A stretch of DNA of 64,000 nucleotides from contig NZ_AP023367.1 of the NCBI RefSeq assembly GCF_014218335.1, positions 1,551,501-1,615,500 of the forward strand, read 5' to 3'. Below the pieces are notes generated by a model. The model worked only from the letters and a program-made list of their open reading frames with translations. It was not told the DNA's origin and ran no database searches. Made by a program: the position numbers and the translations under genes. Below are positions 8,545 to 15,839 of this stretch, piece after piece; the first letter of the stretch is position 1, and every line of letters starts with the position of its first letter. The stretch is from Anaerocolumna cellulosilytica. GTDB taxonomy: Bacteria > Bacillota > Clostridia > Lachnospirales > Lachnospiraceae.

Positions 8545-8912
8545 ATCGTTTTACTGCTGATGCTAGGCATATATATCTTGCGATTGGTGCTACAGACTTT
8601 CGTAAACAGATCAGCAGCCTTGTATCCATGGTACAGCTCCAATTCGGAATGAATCCGTTTGCAGAAGCCTGCATATTTGTCTTCTGCAATAAGAAAAAAG
8701 ATTCTGTTAAAATCCTGCGTTATGACAGAAATGGATTTATACTGGCACATAAGAAACTAATGGAAAAGATGAAATTTCAATGGCCAAAAGATTCTCAGAT
8801 AGTCAGAGAGATTTCCGCAAAGCAAATAGAATGGCTTCTGGATGGACTGGAAATTGAGCAGAAAAAAGCTCATCATGATATAAAAATAAGCAAGGGAAAT
8901 ATCTGTTTTTAA
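8538..8912 (+). CDS. tnpB: IS66-family accessory protein TnpB
   Basis: A 124-residue protein with the canonical TnpB pattern: IYLAIGATDFRKQISSL, FGMNPF, IFVFCNKKKDSVKILRYDRNGFIL, then KFQWP and a C-terminal LLDGLEI. It is full length for the family (~115-125). It overlaps tnpA by 7 bases. Downstream there is only ~100 bases before an unrelated gene, so the transposase gene tnpC and the right end are missing and the element cannot move by itself. Confidence 0.85.
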   Translation: MLNRFTADARHIYLAIGATDFRKQISSLVSMVQLQFGMNPFAEACIFVFCNKKKDSVKILRYDRNGFILAHKKLMEKMKFQWPKDSQIVREISAKQIEWLLDGLEIEQKKAHHDIKISKGNICF

Positions 8913-8929
8913 ACAAAAAAAATGACGGT

Positions 8930-8965
8930 AAAAGTGCCGGAAATCACCACGTTTTCAGCACTTTT
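8930..8965 (-). terminator. Hairpin between the IS66 remnant and the GNAT gene
   Basis: AAAAGTGC and GCACTTTT form an 8-bp stem, with a second GGAAA/TTTTC pairing inside. On the minus strand it follows the GNAT stop codon by ~45 bases, and a T-run lies a little further on (the A-run at 8913-8923 read backwards). A plausible terminator for the MATE-GNAT operon. Confidence 0.4.
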
Positions 8966-9009
8966 CAGGCTCTTATGTCCTCTGTTTTAAATGTAAAAAG
9001 TAAGGTTTA

Positions 9010-9441
9010 CTATAAATCTTTCCAAAAGTTTATAGCATCGCTGGAATTGAACCTGCATTTTTCATAAAACACAGTGTCGTGCGGGGCAGTCATTAACTCT
9101 ATATGTGTGATTCCTTCTGATTTTATTTGTTCCATACAGTATGTAAGTAATTTACTGCCGATACCTTTTCTACTGAATTGTGGGTGAATAGCAAGCTGCA
9201 TGATGTAAAATTCATCTTCTGCATAAATTTGTATTCTGCCGATTAGTACACCAACAAAAACATCATCTTCAAAAGCAGCAAAACACCTGTCTTGCGGGTT
9301 GTTCATTGATACTGTAATGCTTTTTTGTGCCTTTTCTATCGACCAAACATTGCACCAAGGGGGCATTTTATAGGCTTCAATGATTACATTGGCGGCGTCT
9401 TCTATATTGGTGGTGCAAAGTTTATTAAAAGTGATTCTCAT
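9010..9441 (-). CDS. GNAT-family N-acetyltransferase
   Basis: A 143-residue acetyl-CoA-dependent transferase. Motif A is visible as QLAIHPQFSRKGIGSKLL (Q/R-x-x-G-x-G/A acetyl-CoA loop), followed by the helix LTYCMEQIKS and the C-terminal strand IELMTAPHDTVFYEKCRF. The start of the protein (AANVIIEAYKMPPWCNVWSIEKA) is typical of small GNATs acting on amino groups. The substrate cannot be told. Its ATG lies 17 bases inside the end of the MATE gene, so the two are translated together, perhaps giving drug modification plus export. Confidence 0.8.
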   Translation of the reverse strand: MRITFNKLCTTNIEDAANVIIEAYKMPPWCNVWSIEKAQKSITVSMNNPQDRCFAAFEDDVFVGVLIGRIQIYAEDEFYIMQLAIHPQFSRKGIGSKLLTYCMEQIKSEGITHIELMTAPHDTVFYEKCRFNSSDAINFWKDL

Positions 9442-10792
9442 TTTCTATATCCATTCTTTTCTTATAATTTTTTGAAACAATTATAAAATAAACAAGGCAA
9501 AATACTACTTGTACAAAAGTGGAGGAGGGCGTGGCAAGTCCTATATAAAATAGCGAGGTTGGGGCGACTTTACTGATCATATAAGACAATGGAATCCTAA
9601 TACAAAAGGCACCGAAAATTCCTTGAAACATAACAAAGGTTGTTTTGCCACATCCATTAAAAAATCCAATCATACTAAACAAGAAGGAGGTGAGCAAACA
9701 GTCAATGGCATAGGCTTTCATATAATCCCAAGAGGCATTTATGACTGCAACATCTTTTGAGAACATTCCGGAAAGCAAATTCCCATGAAAAAAGGTTAAG
9801 TATGCCATCACGACACCAAAACATATGGAGGCGCCAATACCATAAGCCAAAGTCTTTTTTGCCCTGGTATATTTTTTTGCACCATAGTTTTGAGCAACAA
9901 ATGCGGCAACTGACTGTGCAAAAGCGGATGGCACAAGCATAATAAATCCGGCTAACTTTTCTGCTACACCAACACCTGCGGAAGCGATGACACCAAGTGA
10001 ATTTACAATGGTGGTAATAGCAAGGAATGATAAGTTTACAAGTCCATCTTGCAGGGCAATTGGAGCTCCATATTTTAGAATTTGTGAGGTAAGACCCTTA
10101 TGAAAACGAACACAGCTTTTTGAAAATTCAAAGGGCAGCCCACGTTTATTAATAATGATGATAGAAAGCAGTACACTGATTGCCTGTGCAAATACAGTTG
10201 CAATCGCTACACCTGCAACATTCATATGAAATCCAACAACCAAAAGAATATCTCCTAAAATATTAGCAACACAGGCAATTGATACTGTTATAAGCGGAGT
10301 TTTAGAATCTCCAAGTCCTCTAAAAATACCGCAAATCACATTGTAAGCAACAATAAAAATAGTACCTGCTGAGCAAATGCGTACATATAACACCGTGTCG
10401 TCAAATGCTTCCACTGGTGCGTGCATTAGCCTTGAAATTGGCACAGCGAAAATAAGCATAGCAGCAGTGATGATAACTGCGAGTACAGTAAAAATGCAGA
10501 TACCGCTGCCTACTACATTTCCAGCTTCCTTATACTTGCCTTGACCGAGCTTTTGCCCCATAAGTATTGTAACTCCCATTGCAAACCCATTAATAATGGA
10601 AGTAATAGTCATCATCACTTGACTTCCTGTTGCAACTGCCGAAACATCTATTGCAGAACCAAATTGTCCGACAATAAGAAGGTCAACCGCACCATACATT
10701 ACCTGCAAGAACATAGCAAGGAGTACAGGCATAGCAAACTTTAATAGAGGTGATAAAATTTTACCCTCTGTAAAATCAGATATTTTTGTCAT
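9425..10792 (-). CDS. MATE-family multidrug/Na+ antiporter
   Basis: About 455 residues with twelve hydrophobic segments in two repeated halves. The start is LSPLLKFAMPVLLAMFLQVMYGAVDLLIVGQFG, the MATE signature, and the middle has GVGVAEKLAGFIMLVPSAFAQSVAAFVAQNYGAKK. MATE proteins sit in the cytoplasmic membrane and expel cationic drugs in exchange for Na+ or H+. I choose the ATG at 10792 because AAAGGAG lies 8 bases upstream; an in-frame ATG at 10837 falls inside a terminator stem. The gene has its own promoter and a ~120-base leader with a terminator (separate entries) and is followed by an overlapping GNAT gene. Confidence 0.88.
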   Translation of the reverse strand: MTKISDFTEGKILSPLLKFAMPVLLAMFLQVMYGAVDLLIVGQFGSAIDVSAVATGSQVMMTITSIINGFAMGVTILMGQKLGQGKYKEAGNVVGSGICIFTVLAVIITAAMLIFAVPISRLMHAPVEAFDDTVLYVRICSAGTIFIVAYNVICGIFRGLGDSKTPLITVSIACVANILGDILLVVGFHMNVAGVAIATVFAQAISVLLSIIIINKRGLPFEFSKSCVRFHKGLTSQILKYGAPIALQDGLVNLSFLAITTIVNSLGVIASAGVGVAEKLAGFIMLVPSAFAQSVAAFVAQNYGAKKYTRAKKTLAYGIGASICFGVVMAYLTFFHGNLLSGMFSKDVAVINASWDYMKAYAIDCLLTSFLFSMIGFFNGCGKTTFVMFQGIFGAFCIRIPLSYMISKVAPTSLFYIGLATPSSTFVQVVFCLVYFIIVSKNYKKRMDIENENHF

Positions 10793-10810
10793 AATTTCTC
10801 CTTTCTTTGC

Positions 10811-10864
10811 AAAAAAATAAGCCGGATAAAATAGCATATCTCTCGATATACCATCTTATCCGGC
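10811..10864 (-). terminator. Leader terminator (attenuator) before the MATE gene
   Basis: On the minus strand bases 10864-10821 fold into a 20-bp stem with a GAGA loop; all pairs form if three G-U pairs are allowed (outer part GCCGGATAA/TTATCCGGC). A T-run follows (10818-10811), and the MATE ribosome site comes right after. An intrinsic terminator between promoter and gene implies conditional readthrough. Upstream, AATTACT and AGTAATT (10872-10903 region) can pair and may be part of the switch. Confidence 0.75.
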
Positions 10865-10921
10865 AAAATTACTTCTTAGAGTTCTCTCTATGGAGTAATT
10901 CTCCTCCGATGAGTCTTTAAA

Positions 10922-10950
10922 AGACTATCATAACTTTTGAAAAATGTCAA
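10922..10950 (-). promoter_or_regulatory. SigA-type promoter for the MATE-GNAT operon
   Basis: Minus-strand TTGACA (10950-10945), a 17-base spacer and TAGTCT (10927-10922). The -35 box is perfect and the -10 box is weak. Transcription would start near 10915, giving a leader of ~120 bases that includes the terminator hairpin. Confidence 0.55.
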
Positions 10951-11338
10951 GATTTTAAAGTGAATTTATAGGTTAGATTAGGTCATTAAAGAAGAGAGGA
11001 TTTAAAGAAGGCTGAATTTAATTCACTAATTTTTTTGTTTTCTGCCTTACATCCGGATTTTCAGAACAACGGATGCAATTATCAAAACAATTAAGGATAC
11101 GACTGTTAAAATACCCATACAGCTCTCCAGCCCAAGGCAGGAAAGTGTTTAATTAACGTACGTACCACTCTGAAAGGTTAGAATTCCATCTGTTTGGACT
11201 ATAAATTCTATAATTGGACGAAAATACTCCAATCTCTTTTAGAGAGCCTTAGAAGATTTCTATTATGTCAGGCGTTAGAAGTTATTTTGTTATAACTTTC
11301 AGCTTGCTTGTTAAGGTAGAAAAAATAAAACATGTGTG
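10951..11338. other. Intergenic region between MATE and AraC genes
   Basis: No sizeable gene. On the minus strand 11118-11047 is a 23-codon ORF for a hydrophobic peptide (MGILTVVSLIVLIIASVVL then KIRM) with GGAGAG just before its ATG; it could be a membrane microprotein or chance. The rest is AT-rich spacer with nothing I can name. Confidence 0.3.
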
Positions 11339-11339
11339 T

Positions 11340-11371
11340 TATAATTTCGTGGTTAGGTATAGCTAACCTGA
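11340..11371 (+). promoter_or_regulatory. -10 box with DtxR/IdeR-type operator upstream of the AraC gene
   Basis: TATAAT at 11340-11345 is followed at 11353-11371 by TTAGGTATAGCTAACCTGA. This matches the 19-bp DtxR/IdeR consensus (TTAGGTTAGCCTAACCTAA, from memory) at 14 positions, with both half-sites preserved. Placed on the expected transcription start, it would block initiation when iron or a similar metal loads the repressor. No good -35 box is visible, as expected for an activator-dependent or weak promoter. Confidence 0.65.
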
Positions 11372-11464
11372 TGTGAAAATATTGATGACTTAGCAAATCT
11401 TATTTTTTCGTAATTTGGAATAAAATTATGCTTTAAATAATTCTAGTAAAGGATAAGGTGAAAG

Positions 11465-12436
11465 ATGAATGACAAACAAATAACGGATTTTTTTGATCCA
11501 GAGGTACAAAAAACAGCAAGTGAAGACGGCTGTTCTGTATATAAGATGCAAAATGAAACTGGTGAGGGCGTTATTACCCGATACAAAATATTACCCGGCA
11601 TTGAACTATTTTATAACGATTTTCATATGAAAGACGGACAAAATGAAAATAAACTTCCACACCCTGATGTGCTTGAAATCAATCATTGTAGAGAAGGTCG
11701 ATTTGAGTGTGTTTTTAGTAATGGGGATTGCCAATATGTTGGAGCAGGTGACCTTTCAATCAATCGTCTAACAAATGAAACTACATCAACCACTTTCCCA
11801 TTATCACATTATCACGGAATTTCTATTACGATTGATTTGAATGAAGCAGTAACCACAATGAAGCAAGTTGAAAATGTGCTGGGTGGTCTGCATATTGATT
11901 TGTGTCAGATTGCGGAGCGTCTTTGCAGAAAAGATACTTGTTTTGTTCTGCGAGGGCATAACATTATTGAACATATTTTTTCCGAGCTGTATAGAGTCAC
12001 TCCAAAAATGATAGCACACTATTTAAAAGTTAAAGTATTAGAATTGCTCATGTTTCTGAATGATGTCAAGGTTGGTGAATATCAAGAGGAGCGTCGATAC
12101 TTTTCAAAGAATCAGGTTCGAGCAGTAAAACAAATGCAGGCATACATGATCTCCGACTTGCAAAGACATTACACATTGCAAGAGCTATCAAAAAAATTTG
12201 TTATACCTCTTACATCTATGAAAGTGTGTTTTAAGGGAGTTTACGGCTGCTCTATTTATTCTTATATGAAATCCTACCGTATGCAAGCAAGTATAATTTT
12301 ATTGAGAGATACAGCGGAAAGCGTTACAGAAATTGCTATGAAAATGGGCTATGATAACCCAAGTAAGTTTTCAGAGGCTTTTAGAAAAGAATTTGGAGAA
12401 CTGCCATCCGAATATAGAAAGAAATTGTCCAAATAG
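11465..12436 (+). CDS. AraC-family transcriptional regulator
   Basis: A 323-residue regulator. The N-terminal ~200 residues form the ligand/sensor part (LEINHCREGRFECVFSNGDCQYVGAGDLSINRL); the C-terminal ~100 residues hold two helix-turn-helix motifs (LQELSKKFVIPLTSMKVCFKGVYG and VTEIAMKMGYDNPSKFSEAFRKEFGELPSEYR). AraC regulators in this arrangement, such as YbtA next to YbtPQ, often switch on siderophore/metallophore uptake when the chelate is present. It faces the importer operon in the same direction, 150 bases upstream, behind a DtxR-type operator. Targets and ligand are inferred only. Confidence 0.85.
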   Translation: MNDKQITDFFDPEVQKTASEDGCSVYKMQNETGEGVITRYKILPGIELFYNDFHMKDGQNENKLPHPDVLEINHCREGRFECVFSNGDCQYVGAGDLSINRLTNETTSTTFPLSHYHGISITIDLNEAVTTMKQVENVLGGLHIDLCQIAERLCRKDTCFVLRGHNIIEHIFSELYRVTPKMIAHYLKVKVLELLMFLNDVKVGEYQEERRYFSKNQVRAVKQMQAYMISDLQRHYTLQELSKKFVIPLTSMKVCFKGVYGCSIYSYMKSYRMQASIILLRDTAESVTEIAMKMGYDNPSKFSEAFRKEFGELPSEYRKKLSK

Positions 12437-12512
12437 AGGGATATTGGTCTTTTTAGAGTAGCAAATAAAAATATAATTATATAAACTCTTATCTGCGAGA
12501 GCGGATGACTTA

Positions 12513-12539
12513 AGGGCGCTGTAGAGCGCTCCTTTTTTT
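12513..12539 (+). terminator. Intrinsic terminator after the AraC gene
   Basis: GGGCGCT GTAG AGCGCTC forms a 7-bp stem followed by seven T. It separates the regulator transcript from the importer operon, which has its own operator directly downstream. Confidence 0.75.
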
Positions 12540-12549
12540 AAAACTATAG

Positions 12550-12568
12550 TTAGCTTAGTCTAACTAAA
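12550..12568 (+). promoter_or_regulatory. DtxR/IdeR-type operator upstream of the ABC importer
   Basis: TTAGCTTAGTCTAACTAAA agrees with the DtxR consensus at 15 of 19 positions and is nearly palindromic. It lies between the terminator and the AAGGAGG (12572-12578) of the first permease gene. A second box of the same type at the AraC promoter makes metal-dependent repression of the whole locus likely. Confidence 0.65.
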
Positions 12569-12587
12569 ATCAAGGAGGTGATTGAAC

Positions 12588-13529
12588 ATGAGACAGGATA
12601 TGAAAAAATATATTCTGAAAAAAATGATTGAGTTGATATTTACACTATTTTTTGTGACGTTACTTTCGTTTCTCTTGATGCGCTTGTCATCCGTTGACCC
12701 GGCAACCGCATATGCCAAACGAATGATTGGAAGCCCCACAATCGAGCAAATCGAAGCGATTCGGTTACAGTTGGGTTTTGATAAACCCTTACTGATTCAA
12801 TACGGACGTTGGGTAATTGATTTACTTCATTTTGATCTTGGAACATCACTGGCAAATGGACATAAGGTTTGGACTGATATTGCAACTGCTTTTCCAAAAA
12901 CACTTGGAATTGTTTTCATAGCATCCGTATTTCAAATTATTACTATTATTGTGTTGAGCTGCATTGCATTTTTGTCACCTTGGAAGATACCCAAAAGCGT
13001 TTTGCAGATCATTTGTATTTTAGGTGTTTCTATCCCATCATTTTACTTAGCAACAGTATATCTGGATTACTTCGCAGTAAAAAAATCTCTGATTGCTGTA
13101 ACGGGGAATACCAGTTTCCTTAGCTACATATCACCTGCACTTTGCATTGGGGTGTTTGGGGCTTCCTTCTATACACCAATGTTAATGGATGCACTGGAGC
13201 ATGAAAGTAAGGAAGAGTATGCATTCTATGCTCGTTGCCGTGGACTGTCGGAAAGTAGACTTTTATTTTTTCATTTTCTGCCTAGAGCCGCAGTTGGACT
13301 GATTCCTAGCTTTCTGCAAAGTATAGGTTTGGCGCTGGCAAACGCAACTGTAATTGAGCAGATTTTTTCTATTCCTGGCTTCGGCTATTTGATTGTCAAT
13401 CATGTATTGGATCGAGATACGCCTATGATCCATGCTGAGGTGTTCTTTCTTGCGCTAGCGATTGCCCTATGCAATATTGCTGCTGATTTGATTCAATGGG
13501 CAATTCAAAGAAAAAGGGAGGTGGCGTAA
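12588..13529 (+). CDS. Nickel/peptide-type ABC transporter permease (NikB-like)
   Basis: A membrane permease of ~313 residues: an N-terminal transmembrane helix, the LSSVDPATAYAKRMIGSPTIEQIEAIRLQLGFDKPLLIQYGRWV segment typical of DppB/NikB, then five more membrane segments and the EAA coupling loop (EYAFYARCRGLSESRLLFFHFLPRAAVGLIPS). The ATG at 12588 is preferred over the in-frame TTG at 12582 because AAGGAGG stands 9 bases before it. It is the first gene of a five-gene importer behind a DtxR-type operator. The substrate is probably Ni2+, Co2+ or a metal-chelate; this is inferred from family and regulation. Confidence 0.85.
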   Translation: MRQDMKKYILKKMIELIFTLFFVTLLSFLLMRLSSVDPATAYAKRMIGSPTIEQIEAIRLQLGFDKPLLIQYGRWVIDLLHFDLGTSLANGHKVWTDIATAFPKTLGIVFIASVFQIITIIVLSCIAFLSPWKIPKSVLQIICILGVSIPSFYLATVYLDYFAVKKSLIAVTGNTSFLSYISPALCIGVFGASFYTPMLMDALEHESKEEYAFYARCRGLSESRLLFFHFLPRAAVGLIPSFLQSIGLALANATVIEQIFSIPGFGYLIVNHVLDRDTPMIHAEVFFLALAIALCNIAADLIQWAIQRKREVA

Positions 13530-14315
13530 ATGAAAAAGAAAAGCGAGGTATTCAATCTTTTCGTTATAATTCCCGTGCTTGTGATTGTGCTGTTTTTAAT
13601 TGGATTTCTATTTGCACCCAATAATCCCATGGAATCCAATCTTTTGACAAGATTTCAGAAACCGAGCACTACGTACCTGTTTGGAACCGATCAGTTGGGG
13701 CGGTGTATTTTCTCACGAATTCTTTATGGAGGCTGGACAACACTTGGAATCGTGCTGGGCGGCTCGATGATCGTCTTTTCGTTGGGGACAATCATCGGTA
13801 TGGCAACAAGCCGAGCGGTAATGAAAGGAAATACTCTAATTGACGGATTCATCAATGCAGTCACCGCAATACCGCCTATTGCATACCTGATCGTTTTTAT
13901 AGGCGCTTGGGGGAGTGGAGCGAAAACCACGTTATTTGCGCTGACCGTATCCTATATCCTTCGCTATATTAAACTGGTGCGAACCCGAACTGATATGGAA
14001 ATGGGAAAAGCCTATGTTATGTGTGCAGTTGCTTCCGGAGCTTCAAAACTGCGAATATTGATGATTCATATCCTCCCCAATTTAATTGCGGAGATGATAC
14101 GTTTTCTCTGTTTATCTTGTGCAGACATGATACTGGCAATTACAGCTTTCTCCTTCATCGGATTAGGATTGGGAGATAATGTTGTAGATTGGGGCAGCAT
14201 GATTCTAGATGCGCGTGGTGCACTGGTTCTACATCCTATCATGATTTTGTACCCAATCGGTGCCGTTATTTTATCGACGCTCTGTTTTAATATTTTGGGC
14301 AGACGATTGACTTAA
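13530..14315 (+). CDS. Nickel/peptide-type ABC transporter permease (NikC-like)
   Basis: A second permease of 261 residues, starting on the base after the NikB-like stop, with GGGAGG before it. It has the N-terminal helix, the LLTRFQKPSTTYLFGTDQLGRCIFSRILYGG segment characteristic of DppC/NikC, six membrane segments, and the EAA loop around KAYVMCAVASGASKLRILMIHILPNLI. It pairs with the preceding permease to form the membrane channel of the importer. It is short for DppC (usually ~290-300), as NikC proteins are. Confidence 0.87.
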   Translation: MKKKSEVFNLFVIIPVLVIVLFLIGFLFAPNNPMESNLLTRFQKPSTTYLFGTDQLGRCIFSRILYGGWTTLGIVLGGSMIVFSLGTIIGMATSRAVMKGNTLIDGFINAVTAIPPIAYLIVFIGAWGSGAKTTLFALTVSYILRYIKLVRTRTDMEMGKAYVMCAVASGASKLRILMIHILPNLIAEMIRFLCLSCADMILAITAFSFIGLGLGDNVVDWGSMILDARGALVLHPIMILYPIGAVILSTLCFNILGRRLT

Positions 14316-14327
14316 AAAGGAGGCGAC

Positions 14328-15134
14328 ATGATGCTAAAAATCAACCAACTAAGTGTAAAAGAAAAATCAGGGCGTTTCCTGTTGAATCAAGTGTCCATAG
14401 AAATACCTTCCGGGGCAATCATTGGACTTACTGGCCATAGCGGTTCTGGAAAAACAACATTGCTGCGAAGTATATTCGGAATGCTACACAAGGACTGTCA
14501 AATTAAGGACGGGGAAATTTTTATGGATGACACAGATTTACTCAGGCTTTCGCGCAGGGAACATCGTGGCTTGTGCGGGAAGAAGATTGGTTTTATACCA
14601 CAGAACCCAATGACTGCTTTTGATAGCCGACTGAAAATAGGCTATCAAATTCAGGAGACTTTTCAGAGACGTTTGCAATTGACTAAACCCAAGGCAATTG
14701 CTCTTGCAAAAGAAAAATTGGATTTAGTCAATCTGAAGGAGACACAAAGAGTGCTGCATGCATACCCTGGGGAACTTTCGGGAGGGATGCTGCAACGAGT
14801 GGCTGCAGCCATTTTATTAGGGATGTCACCCGACTATATCCTTGCGGACGAGCCAACGGCTGCACTGGATGAAGAAAACCGCAATCTGCTATTAGATGTG
14901 TTGCGGATGCAAATGCAGGATAAGGGTATTCTGTTTGTTTCCCATGATGTCGACGCACTTCAAAGACTTTGTAACAATATTTATGTGCTTGGAGTAGGAA
15001 AGGTAATTGAACAAGGCAATATGAATCAACTATTAACCAAACCGCAAACGGACTGGATGAAGCAATTCGCAAGCTTAAGTAGGAAAGAAAGCCGAGGTGA
15101 ATGGGAGTGGGAGAAATTGCAATACAAAATGTGA
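14328..15134 (+). CDS. Nickel/peptide-type ABC transporter ATPase (NikD-like)
   Basis: A 268-residue nucleotide-binding protein: Walker A GHSGSGKTT (about residue 35), Q-loop GFIPQNPMTAFD, signature LSGGMLQR, Walker B YILADEPTAALDEEN, and switch His in LFVSHDVDALQ. It drives import by ATP hydrolysis with the NikE-like partner. AAGGAGG precedes the ATG, with 12 bases after NikC. The product lacks the C-terminal oligopeptide-binding extension of DppD/OppD, like NikD. Confidence 0.87.
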   Translation: MMLKINQLSVKEKSGRFLLNQVSIEIPSGAIIGLTGHSGSGKTTLLRSIFGMLHKDCQIKDGEIFMDDTDLLRLSRREHRGLCGKKIGFIPQNPMTAFDSRLKIGYQIQETFQRRLQLTKPKAIALAKEKLDLVNLKETQRVLHAYPGELSGGMLQRVAAAILLGMSPDYILADEPTAALDEENRNLLLDVLRMQMQDKGILFVSHDVDALQRLCNNIYVLGVGKVIEQGNMNQLLTKPQTDWMKQFASLSRKESRGEWEWEKLQYKM

Positions 15135-15811
15135 ATCAAATTTATCGCAGTGAAATACAAGGTGCGTTTCATGCGCTCTGTGATATTAACATTCGTTTGG
15201 AAAAGGGTGAAAATCTGGCGATAGAGGGTGAAAGTGGTTCGGGTAAAAGTACGTTAGCAAGATTGCTGATTGGGATGGAAAAACCCACATCTGGAACCAT
15301 TTTGTTAGATGGTGAAGATATTACACCGTGGAATTATCGTACATGGAAAAGCAATCGTAAAAAGATACAAGCTGTGTTTCAAGACTCTTCCGGTACCCTA
15401 AATCCAGCAAGATCAGCATTTTCCAATGTGGAAGAAGCGCTGATAAATTTAACTTCGTATAATCGAAAAGAACGAAAACGGCGTATCTATGATTTGATGG
15501 AGGCTGTTTACATGAATCATAAGCTGCTGGATACCCCAGTGTGCCGGCTCTCAGGCGGAGAACAGCGCCGACTATCGTTGCTTCGAGCCATGGCTATAGA
15601 GCCGGATTATTTAATCATGGACGAAGTGACAAGCGGTCTCGATTTAATTTCAACCGATGCCGTACTTACCTTAGTAGAGAACGCTGCAAAACTACACCGC
15701 TGTTCCTGCGTTTTTGTAACCCATAGTCGGAAGGATGCTATGCGAATTTCCAATCGGATTGCAATTATGCAAAATGGCAGGATTGTGGAGCAGGGGCATC
15801 TAATAAAATAA
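15101..15811 (+). CDS. Nickel/peptide-type ABC transporter ATPase (NikE-like)
   Basis: A 236-residue ATPase: Walker A GESGSGKST, Q-loop AVFQDSSGTLNPARSA, signature LSGGEQRR, Walker B YLIMDEVTSGLD and switch His in VFVTHSRKDA. It overlaps the previous ATPase gene by 34 bases, implying coupled translation and a fixed 1:1 ratio. Together with the two permeases and the lipoprotein at 15840 it completes a Nik/Opp-type importer. Most members have Glu-Pro-Thr after the Walker B Asp; here it is Glu-Val-Thr, a mild change. Confidence 0.87.
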   Translation: MGVGEIAIQNVNQIYRSEIQGAFHALCDINIRLEKGENLAIEGESGSGKSTLARLLIGMEKPTSGTILLDGEDITPWNYRTWKSNRKKIQAVFQDSSGTLNPARSAFSNVEEALINLTSYNRKERKRRIYDLMEAVYMNHKLLDTPVCRLSGGEQRRLSLLRAMAIEPDYLIMDEVTSGLDLISTDAVLTLVENAAKLHRCSCVFVTHSRKDAMRISNRIAIMQNGRIVEQGHLIK

Positions 15812-15839
15812 ATCTCAACACAGAAAGGAATGAAATAAC

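Noticed and set aside
10821-10864. Guanidine or other known riboswitch in the MATE leader
   Set aside because: None of the conserved elements I know for guanidine-I, PreQ1 or SAM classes can be recognised; only the terminator is certain.
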